46,663 bases of DNA from Gammaproteobacteria bacterium (GTDB lineage: Bacteria > Pseudomonadota > Gammaproteobacteria > GRL18): the NCBI GenBank assembly GCA_027012135.1, contig JALUZF010000303.1, positions 1 to 46,663 of the forward strand. The letters are read 5' to 3'. The position numbers and the translations under genes are program-made. Shown in pieces: positions 41,001 to 46,663 of this stretch. Position 1 is the stretch's first letter. Each line of letters begins with the position of its first letter. The notes under the pieces were generated by a model. The model saw only the letters and a list, made by a program, of their open reading frames with translations, searched no databases and had not been told where the DNA came from.

Positions 41001-41247
41001 TGCTGGTATGTCTTTGCGAGATGCCGTAATCGAATCTGCTGCAGTGAGAGCAAAGCCTATCCTGCTAACGGGTATAGCCGCAATGATTGGCGGGTTTTTT
41101 ATTATTGATGATCCAATCTTTGGCGGCCTGGCGATTTCTCTGATTTTTGGCCTGCTGGTTTCTACCATGCTGACACTGATCGTCATTCCAGTCGTCTATT
41201 ATGCGGCCATGGAGAGCCGTCAGGGGCAGTTGCAGAATCCTGAATGA
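38029..41247 (+). CDS. RND efflux pump permease (HAE-type)
   Basis: 1072 aa, standard RND size with twelve membrane helices and two large periplasmic loops. N-terminal FLTTQITPLLALVAVLIG, the proton-relay helix GILVDDAIVVVENIHRHM in TM4, and FIIDDPIFGGLAISLIFGLLVSTMLTL near the C-terminus are visible. The VDDAIVVVEN form of TM4 fits drug or organic-solute exporters rather than heavy-metal exporters, which carry a different charge pattern. GTG start at 38029. No outer-membrane channel gene is next to it, so a TolC elsewhere is presumed. Confidence 0.94.
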   Translation: MNKLGISGRIARAFLTTQITPLLALVAVLIGLYAVLVTPREEDPQINVTFANVFIPFPGATASQIEQQVTKPAEQVLSEIVGIDHIYSSSMPGMSILTIRYKVGENRTDAIVRLYNKIFSNADWLPPNLGVGRPIIKPKGIDDVPIISATLWSRDTQKGAFELGQVAHALEAELKRVPGTRDIYTIGSAERVLHVVLDPQALSAYNIAISELADSLRAGNQTRDNLKVTTDNKEILVQAGTFMSTADEIGQLVVGVHEGKAVFLSDVARINDSFAVPKHYVSISPGVAAAHAGIGLDHTRPAVTIAIAKKPGSNAVEIAADVIQRLEQLRGIFIPDDVEVTITRNYGKTANEKSTKLIHKLVIETIAVILLVVLALGWREGIIVGTAVAVTLLVTLFASWAYGFTLNRVSLFALIFSIGILVDDAIVVVENIHRHMGMQKQKLLDLIPKAVDEVGGPTILATFTVIAALLPMAFVSGLMGPYMSPIPINASMGMLASLIIAFVFTPWLTNIMLAKVHEKHAVQTEDKAENRQLAFFRGLMSPFLEGRRGRRNRWLLLLAIFVLIGFALFLVYNKSVVLKMLPFDNKSEFQIVLDMPEGTSLEQSSRVLSEIGDFLSTVPEVTDYEIYAGTAAPISFNGLVRQYYLRAGANVGDIQVNLIDKHQRERKSHEIALAIREPVQSIAGKYSGNAKIVEVPPGPPVQSPIVAEVYGLDYTGQIGAAKDIRKVFASTADIIDIDDSIEYPSSKFTIKIDRQKAALLGVRQDAIVQALATVLNGDDVTYLHDRHLKYPAPVRLEYSELDKADLEQVLSLRVRAESGRLIPLLEMVSLHQGIRDYTIYHKDLLPVAYVTADMGGAVDSPLYGMFAISEALENSSNLSQWFIHSPENPYEYSLKWDGEWQITYETFRDMGIAYAVGLLMIYLLVVAQFRSYLVPLVIMAPIPLTIIGIMPGHALLGAKFTATSMIGMIALAGIIVRNSILLVDFIKQQVSAGMSLRDAVIESAAVRAKPILLTGIAAMIGGFFIIDDPIFGGLAISLIFGLLVSTMLTLIVIPVVYYAAMESRQGQLQNPE

Positions 41248-41390
41248 GCATTAATGGGGAAAAATTAGTGCATTGTCCTTATATGTAACTATTATCATTT
41301 AATTGCACAATTTTGCATTTTGTACAGTTAATAACTAATTTCTATTTAATTATTTCTATAGTTTTGTATAAAAAGCTACGGAAGAACAAA

Positions 41391-42182
41391 ATGAAAAATT
41401 TTTTTCTGATCATTTTTTTAATAGCTGTAACAACCCTGGCTAATGCTGCTGACATGAGGCCTTTTGTCTGGGCGGATGATGAAGATTACTGGCCGGCCAT
41501 TTATCGTGGGAATGATGGTAAGCCTGCCGGTATATTTAATGATATTCTCACCGAAGTATTTGCGCGGCTAGATATCCCTTTAAAAAAAGCAGCTTACCCC
41601 TGGAAAAGAGCGCAGAAAATGGTTAAGGATGGTGATGCGGATGGTATGGTTACGGTTTATACCAAAGAACGACAGGCCTATATGATGGCAACCAAACCGA
41701 TCTGGAATATCGGCGAAACCTTGTTTTTTCGACGTGACCAACCCAGATCATGCGAGATATTAAAGTTAATTTCATTCGAAGATATGAAAGAACTAAGGGT
41801 AGTTGAGACCATTGGCTCTGGGTGGACAAAAGAAAAATATATAGAGCATGGAATCAATAATGTAATATGGGTGCCGACAATTGACAGTGCATTCAATATG
41901 CTGGCCAAGGGCAGGGCAGATGTCTTTATTATGTTTAACCTGAATGCTTTTAATTTATTGTCGAAAAAAAGAGCTGCTGAGGGTGTATTGTCGGAGGGAT
42001 ACCAGAATATCATCGCCATAACGCCTTCTTTTGCATCGCTTCCGTTCCGACTTTTGATTAAAAATGATTCACCATTTGTTAAAAGAATAGATGATATTAA
42101 CAGGGTGTTAGAATTAATGAAAAAAGATGGAACTTATCAACGCATCCAGAAAAAGTATGCTGGTATTATACCTGTTTTATAG
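41391..42182 (+). CDS. Periplasmic solute-binding protein, family 3 type
   Basis: 263 aa from the ATG at 41391, chosen over an upstream in-frame ATG at 41313 because GGAAG lies 6 nt before it and a clean signal peptide follows (about 1-19, ending TLANA). The mature domain reads as an amino-acid-type binding protein: KPAGIFNDILTEVFARLDIPL, YPWKRAQKMVKDGDADGMV, VVETIGSGWTKEKYI, and KKDGTYQRIQKKYAG at the end. No ABC permease or ATPase is nearby; instead a GGDEF-EAL gene begins 26 nt downstream, so a sensory role is likely. Confidence 0.88.
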   Translation: MKNFFLIIFLIAVTTLANAADMRPFVWADDEDYWPAIYRGNDGKPAGIFNDILTEVFARLDIPLKKAAYPWKRAQKMVKDGDADGMVTVYTKERQAYMMATKPIWNIGETLFFRRDQPRSCEILKLISFEDMKELRVVETIGSGWTKEKYIEHGINNVIWVPTIDSAFNMLAKGRADVFIMFNLNAFNLLSKKRAAEGVLSEGYQNIIAITPSFASLPFRLLIKNDSPFVKRIDDINRVLELMKKDGTYQRIQKKYAGIIPVL

Positions 42183-42208
42183 TTAAAGGAGATGTAATCA
42201 GTTTAGTT

Positions 42209-44266
42209 ATGAAAAATTATCTGGCATCAAATACACTTCTTGCCATCGTAAAATGCAAAATCGCCAGGCGATTTGCATTCTATATTGTGAGTTTCGGCCT
42301 GCTTGTTGCCTTGTTTATTTCCGCTATCGTTCTTTACAACAAATATCATAACGACCTTGTTAAGCTTAATGAAGAGCTTGTGCATATTGAGCGTTCTATT
42401 AAAAGCTCTCTGTCGCAGAGTTTGTGGCAGATGAACTTTAATGCGTTAGATGTTCTGACTAACGATTTATTTATGAATAAGGATATTGTTTATGTAGCAT
42501 TATATGACGAGGAAGGTAGTATCCTTATTGAGAAAGGAGAAAAACAACAGAAAAATGTCATAGCAAAAACCATCCGCCTTTATCATCAGAGTAATGGAAA
42601 GGAACTTTATCTGGGTAAACTGGATTATATTGCGACAACAAAGAATATTTACGAGAAAAACAAACAGGCTGTTTTCAGTGCAATTATACCCATTATCATT
42701 TTTTTTATATTGTTGAGCATAGCCATTATATTGTTTTTCTGGCATTTCATAGTAAAACATCTGTTAGCCATCAAGGATTATACAGATAAGCTCAATCTTG
42801 AAAGCTATGATAGTGGAGAAATAGATGATCTGGTGCTTGATCGATCTTCTGACATTAGAAAAAAAGAAGATGCATTGAGTATTCTGGTCAGTGCCATCAA
42901 TAATATGCATCATGAGATAGTAGAAAAATATACAGCTATTGAATTTCAGTCTCTACATGATGCACTGACTGGACTGCCCAACAGGAGAATGATCAATCAA
43001 CTCATGATAGATGCAATAGCCCATTGCCACGAGGCTAATGGCTACGGCGTATTATTCTATATTGATCTGGATCAGTTCAAACTATTAAACGACTCAATGG
43101 GGCATACTGTTGGAGACAGGATTCTACTCGAAATTTCCAGTCGTCTGGTAAGCGTTTGTAAACCGGGTTATCAGCCGTCAAGAATAGCGGGTGATGAGTT
43201 TCTTATTCTTCAGAGCAAGGTTGTTACCGGCAGGGAAGAAGCAAAAGCATCCGCCATGGACTTTGCAAAAAAGATATTATCAGGTATCTCTGAAAGAATA
43301 AAAATCGATAACAGCTGCTTTAAGATTAAAGCCTGTATTGGCATTACCATATTCGGGACAGAGGTAAATGCAGAAGTTGTAATGAAGCAGGCTGATAATG
43401 CCTTATATCATGCAAAGGAAACAGGGCGTGGTCAAATAATGTTTTTTGCACCGAATATGCAAAAAATGACTGACAGACGTTTACAGCTGGAACAATTGAT
43501 TGATGATGCAATAGAGAAGGATTTGTTTTTTGTCAATTATCAACCAAAATACGACCATCAGCATAAAATATCTTCAGCTGAAGCATTGGTAAGACTACGG
43601 GGAAAGAACGGCAGTATTGTTTCACCAGGAGAGTTTATTCCTATTGCTGAGGAGAGTGGTCTTGTTATCAAAATCGGGGATCGTATTATAGAAAAAGTCT
43701 TTGAATTTATCAAAACAAATCAGCTTGATATTGAACAGTCAGGCATTAAAAGCATTGCCATTAATGTTTCTCCAACGCAATATTCTGCTCGCGGGTTTAC
43801 CGATAAGGTTGTAGCCTATGCTAAAAAGTTTGAAATTGATCCGGATTTCATTATCCTGGAGATTACCGAAGAAGTTGTAGCTGGCAGCATTGATGCTGTG
43901 CTGGATGTGATGATGCAATTAAAGAAACATGGCTTTAACTTTTCTATTGATGATTTCGGTACAGGATACTCATCGTTGCGCTACCTCAGAAACTTCCCTC
44001 TGAATGAACTTAAAATAGATAAGTCGTTCGTTGATGATATATTAGAAGATGATAAAGCAGTAGCCGTTGTAAAAACGATTATTGATATGGCGCACAACCT
44101 GAAACTCGATGTTGTTGCAGAAGGTGTGGAGAATATAGAACAATTCAATATCCTGCACCAGTATGGATGTGAGTTGTATCAGGGATTTCTTTTTTCAAGA
44201 CCTTTAATGGAAAATGATTTTTTAGCCGAATTAAAAGTCCATAATAAATTACAGAAGTATGGTTAA
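42209..44266 (+). CDS. Membrane GGDEF-EAL protein
   Basis: 685 aa. TM1 (about 22-45) and TM2 (about 152-178) flank a periplasmic sensor of about 105 residues. A short HAMP-like linker is followed by a GGDEF domain from about 245 (LHDALTGLPNRRM; signature reads RIAGDEF at 325-331 in place of GGDEF) and an EAL domain from about 435 (EALVR at 458-462, NVSP, EITEE, IDDFGTGYSSL, KIDKSFV, VVAEGVE, YQGFLFSRP). All EAL landmarks look intact, so it is probably a c-di-GMP phosphodiesterase; cyclase activity is uncertain. It probably senses the state of the binding protein encoded upstream. Confidence 0.93.
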   Translation: MKNYLASNTLLAIVKCKIARRFAFYIVSFGLLVALFISAIVLYNKYHNDLVKLNEELVHIERSIKSSLSQSLWQMNFNALDVLTNDLFMNKDIVYVALYDEEGSILIEKGEKQQKNVIAKTIRLYHQSNGKELYLGKLDYIATTKNIYEKNKQAVFSAIIPIIIFFILLSIAIILFFWHFIVKHLLAIKDYTDKLNLESYDSGEIDDLVLDRSSDIRKKEDALSILVSAINNMHHEIVEKYTAIEFQSLHDALTGLPNRRMINQLMIDAIAHCHEANGYGVLFYIDLDQFKLLNDSMGHTVGDRILLEISSRLVSVCKPGYQPSRIAGDEFLILQSKVVTGREEAKASAMDFAKKILSGISERIKIDNSCFKIKACIGITIFGTEVNAEVVMKQADNALYHAKETGRGQIMFFAPNMQKMTDRRLQLEQLIDDAIEKDLFFVNYQPKYDHQHKISSAEALVRLRGKNGSIVSPGEFIPIAEESGLVIKIGDRIIEKVFEFIKTNQLDIEQSGIKSIAINVSPTQYSARGFTDKVVAYAKKFEIDPDFIILEITEEVVAGSIDAVLDVMMQLKKHGFNFSIDDFGTGYSSLRYLRNFPLNELKIDKSFVDDILEDDKAVAVVKTIIDMAHNLKLDVVAEGVENIEQFNILHQYGCELYQGFLFSRPLMENDFLAELKVHNKLQKYG

Positions 44267-44267
44267 T

Positions 44268-45314
44268 TTATTTCGTTAAAGCAGCCGCAAAATCCAGTAA
44301 CCGCTGAGTTGATTCATAAGCCTTTACTCTGATCGCCTCATCCACAAAAACTTCATTTTTGCCGCTTTCCAGTACATCCAGAATTCCCTGCAGGCTGTTC
44401 ATGGCCATCCAGGAGCAATGGGCGCACATGGTACAGCTGGCACCGACACCGCCGGTGGGGGCTTCAAGCAGGGTTTTATCCGGGGCCGCTTCCTGCATTT
44501 TATAAAAAATTCGGTTATCCGTGGCCACAATAAACGTCTGGGCATCCATATTCTGTACGGCATTAATTAACTGGGTAGTGGAGCCCACTACGTCAGCCAT
44601 TTTGACAACGGTATAGGCCGATTCAGGGTGTACCAGAATTTTGGCTTCGGGATGCTTCTGTTTCAGAGCTTCCAGGGCATCGGCCTTAAATTCATCATGC
44701 ACAATACAGGACGCCTGCCAGAGCAGCATATCGGCACCAGTAACCGATTGAATATATTGCCCCAGATGCCGATCCGGTGCCCAGAGAATCTTTTTACCCT
44801 GGGCTTTTAAATGTTCCACTACTTTAGTGGCAATACCGGATGTCACCACCCAGTCGGCACGGGCTTTAACGGCAGCACTGGTGTTGGAATAAACCACCAC
44901 AGTATGATCAGGGTGTTGATCACAAAAAGGGATAAAATCTTCTGCAGGACAGCCCAGGTCCAGTGAACAATTAGCTTCAAGGTCGGGCATTAAAATGGTT
45001 TTTTCCGGAGACAGGATCTTGGCCGTTTCACCCATAAAACGGACGCCGGCTACAATAATTTTTTCAGCCGAACTGGCTTTACCGAAGCGAGCCATTTCCA
45101 GGGAATCGGATACACAGCCGCCGCTTTCATCAGCCAGTTGCTGTAATATAGGGTCAGTATAATAATGAGCCACCAGGACGGCATTCTGCTCAGCCAGTTT
45201 ATCTTTAATCTGCTGAATTAACTGCCCCTGTTCCTGTTCATTCAGGTGGGGTTTAAGCTGTTCAATGTCAGAAGTGGCGGGAACAGAAGCTTCCCAGTTT
45301 GCTGTACTTTTCAT
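44268..45314 (-). CDS. nadA: Quinolinate synthase NadA
   Basis: 348-aa 4Fe-4S enzyme that condenses iminoaspartate with dihydroxyacetone phosphate in NAD synthesis. Signatures include [98 protein letters not shown], and [16 protein letters not shown] with cluster cysteines. Length is normal for the E. coli-type. It converges on the GGDEF-EAL gene with only 1 nt between stop codons. Confidence 0.97.
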   Translation of the reverse strand: MKSTANWEASVPATSDIEQLKPHLNEQEQGQLIQQIKDKLAEQNAVLVAHYYTDPILQQLADESGGCVSDSLEMARFGKASSAEKIIVAGVRFMGETAKILSPEKTILMPDLEANCSLDLGCPAEDFIPFCDQHPDHTVVVYSNTSAAVKARADWVVTSGIATKVVEHLKAQGKKILWAPDRHLGQYIQSVTGADMLLWQASCIVHDEFKADALEALKQKHPEAKILVHPESAYTVVKMADVVGSTTQLINAVQNMDAQTFIVATDNRIFYKMQEAAPDKTLLEAPTGGVGASCTMCAHCSWMAMNSLQGILDVLESGKNEVFVDEAIRVKAYESTQRLLDFAAALTK

Positions 45315-45419
45315 AAATCGCTTTATGTCTGAATAAACGTTTAATTATCCACCGATTTTACTTTACAGTCCAGAATTTTATAAACTATATAATATAGAAA
45401 AACCAATAGTGGAAAACCC

Positions 45420-45704
45420 ATGGCAGTAAAAGTCAGTTTACAGATTTCCGATAAGGCTTATGAAAAATTATCTACTTGCAGTGAACAGCTGGGTTTAAGT
45501 CCGAATCAGTTTGCCAGTATCTGTTTTGAGTATGTGGATATCAGCCACAAAGGGATTCTGGCGGCTGCCAGGAAGTTTCAGGCCATATCCAGCCCTCAAA
45601 AGCCTGCAAGGGATAAAAATGATCTGGAGAAGCATTTGCAGAACCTGTCTGATGAACAGGTGGAACTGCTATTGCTTAAGGCGGCTCAGAAAAGCAAGAG
45701 TTAG
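45420..45704 (+). CDS. Small protein of unknown function, RHH-like N-terminus
   Basis: 94 aa. The N-terminus VKVSLQISDKAYEKLSTCSEQLGLSPNQFASICFEYV has the strand, helix, turn, helix pattern of ribbon-helix-helix proteins. The remainder is polar and helical (LEKHLQNLSDEQVELLLLKAAQK). It is divergent from nadA across 105 nt, and no toxin-like partner is adjacent. A TATAAT box lies at 45388-45393, 27 nt before its start. Identity is unknown; the RHH call is a shape argument only. Confidence 0.65.
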   Translation: MAVKVSLQISDKAYEKLSTCSEQLGLSPNQFASICFEYVDISHKGILAAARKFQAISSPQKPARDKNDLEKHLQNLSDEQVELLLLKAAQKSKS

Positions 45705-45717
45705 TTTTTAAATGATA

Positions 45718-46125
45718 TTAGAACTGGGTATCCAGCTGCGTCATTAATACAAAATGACGTAAAAATGGACGGCTTAATAAGGGATTGCGGATCATCTGTC
45801 TATAATCGCCTGCAGCAAACTGCAGGGCGCGGGTTGCTACCGCAGGTCCCAGTTTGGTCAGGCCAAATCCGCCGGTCAGCCATTTTTCCCAGTTCTTACG
45901 ATCAGCTCGTAAGTCCCAGTCCAGGTGGTGATTGTCATATAAAGAAGCGTTAACAGCTTTACCGTTAACTATGGTCAGCAGGCAACGTGGATTATCTTCC
46001 CCGATAAAACCATAGGAAATATTAGCTGTAAATTCAGCTTTTTCCAGTGGTTCCAGAACCAGATTATCATTGTTCCATGCCATGCCCAGCTCCTGGATCC
46101 ACTGTTCTGAAAATAAATCACTCAT
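45718..46125 (-). CDS. Small SCP2-like sterol/lipid-carrier domain protein (tentative)
   Basis: 135 aa, soluble, no signal peptide. Pattern TANISYGFIGEDNPRCLLTIVNGKAVNASLY, then DWDLRADRKNWEKWLTGGFGLTKLGPAVATRALQFAAGDYRQMIRNPLLSRPFLRHFVLM resembles the strand and helix layout of SCP2 sterol-carrier domains, in which a W...L.G motif precedes the C-terminal helices. This is a weak assignment. It is convergent with the previous small gene (13-nt gap) and on the same strand as the PfkB kinase, 140 nt away. Confidence 0.6.
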   Translation of the reverse strand: MSDLFSEQWIQELGMAWNNDNLVLEPLEKAEFTANISYGFIGEDNPRCLLTIVNGKAVNASLYDNHHLDWDLRADRKNWEKWLTGGFGLTKLGPAVATRALQFAAGDYRQMIRNPLLSRPFLRHFVLMTQLDTQF

Positions 46126-46265
46126 TAATTATTTCTCGTAAAATTGCTAGATATTGTTATTTTTATAAAAAAACTTTGTCGTTTTTGTTGTTAGGTTATT
46201 ATGTTGTTTTTATTCTGTTATTAATAAAATAAGCCATGGAAAAATAACCTTTTTTTGCTTTTTTT

Positions 46266-46663
46266 TCAAGTGATTAAACCTTTTTTCGTACATTTTTCCG
46301 CAGCTTTCCTACAGGCATACAGCAGGCCTTGTGTTATTGATTGCTGTTTAAGTTGCTGATGAATCATTGCCGCATTAAAAACATCACCGGCCCCCAGTGA
46401 ATCCACGGTATCTACCCTGAAACCGTCCTGCCAGTAAAAGTCCTGTTTAAATGCTGCTCCTGCACCGGCTTTACCCCAGGCACAGACAATAAGCGTCTGC
46501 GGGTATTGCCGGTTTTTCTCCAGGCAAAAAGAACGGGCATTTGGGGTCTGACTGTTTTGGGCATACTGTTTTGAAAATAACACCATATCCGCATAAGGGA
46601 TCAGGGTTTCGATATTGTCTCTGACTTTCTCAATTTCCAGAGAAATGCGGACTTCAGGTAAAC
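46266..46663 (-). CDS. PfkB-family carbohydrate kinase, partial
   Basis: C-terminal 132 codons of a ribokinase/PfkB-family sugar kinase; the 5' part lies beyond the window edge. At the edge the protein reads LPEVRISLEIEKVRDNIETL then IPYADMVLFSKQYA, followed by TLIVCAWGKAGAG and the PfkB signature DTVDSLGAGDVFNAAMI, where the catalytic Asp and the anion hole GAGD are intact. The VRISLEIEK-type sequence is typical of ketohexokinase-like members, but the substrate is not certain. The reading frame is open to the last base of the window. Confidence 0.88.
   Translation of the reverse strand, partial: LPEVRISLEIEKVRDNIETLIPYADMVLFSKQYAQNSQTPNARSFCLEKNRQYPQTLIVCAWGKAGAGAAFKQDFYWQDGFRVDTVDSLGAGDVFNAAMIHQQLKQQSITQGLLYACRKAAEKCTKKGLIT

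Noticed and set aside
41255-41273. GG-N10-GC before the solute-binding protein gene
   Set aside because: The -24 region is a G run followed by A, without TGGCAC character; a chance match is likely.

Overview
The window looks like chromosome from a polarly flagellated gammaproteobacterium of moderate to low G+C (judged by eye). The evidence is the order fliLMNOPQR-flhB, flhA-flhF-flhG-fliA, cheY-cheZ-cheA, motC-motD, parC-parP-cheW-DUF2802, which is the Pseudomonas/Marinobacter-type polar flagellum and chemotaxis supercluster, together with gammaproteobacterial-type NudF, YqiB (DUF1249) and RstA/RstB relatives. The species cannot be named from sequence alone. No tRNA, rRNA, CRISPR, prophage or transposase gene was seen.

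Layout. 1-2.7 kb: molybdenum cofactor genes mobB-moeA on the minus strand, ending at a heptamer tandem array, and a divergent nudF. 2.7-5.9 kb: a small motility-associated block (75-aa protein, HDOD protein, a second sigma-28-type factor, DUF1249, a secreted SPOR-like protein) sitting between nudF and its usual partner DUF1249. 6.1-27.1 kb: the flagellar export, switch, regulation and chemotaxis cluster. Sequence-level promoters fit the usual hierarchy: sigma-54 motifs before fliL and flhA, sigma-28 motifs before cheY and cheW. cheB is absent from its usual place between cheA and motC. 27.2-28.6 kb: a zinc-ribbon protein and a HIT-fold protein, with a foldback element between them.

28.7-31.1 kb: a bufferin-type RiPP locus. 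It has a six-cysteine BufA2-like secreted precursor, a DUF692/MNIO modification enzyme and a DUF2063 partner. A long imperfect palindrome separates the precursor gene from the enzyme genes. 31.3-35.3 kb: a minus-strand signalling block with a small unknown protein translationally coupled to an RstA-like regulator, an RstB-like kinase with a duplicated periplasmic repeat, two small lipoproteins (one EF-hand) and a lone receiver. 35.5-41.2 kb: a decayed cupin-like gene, then a HxlR regulator with N-terminal cysteines divergent from a GST gene across a 20-bp perfect inverted repeat, then an RND efflux pair. 41.4-44.3 kb: a periplasmic solute-binding protein next to a membrane GGDEF-EAL protein. 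44.3-46.7 kb: nadA, two small unknown genes and a truncated PfkB kinase at the edge.

The items I would look at first are the bufferin locus with its internal palindrome, the three FliM/CheZ-like peptide motifs in the CheA linker, the second sigma-28 factor and its candidate promoter, the shared heptamer arrays downstream of moeA and fliP, and the uncharacterised 77-aa leader gene of the rst-like system. All functional statements come from sequence reading and family knowledge; no database search was run.
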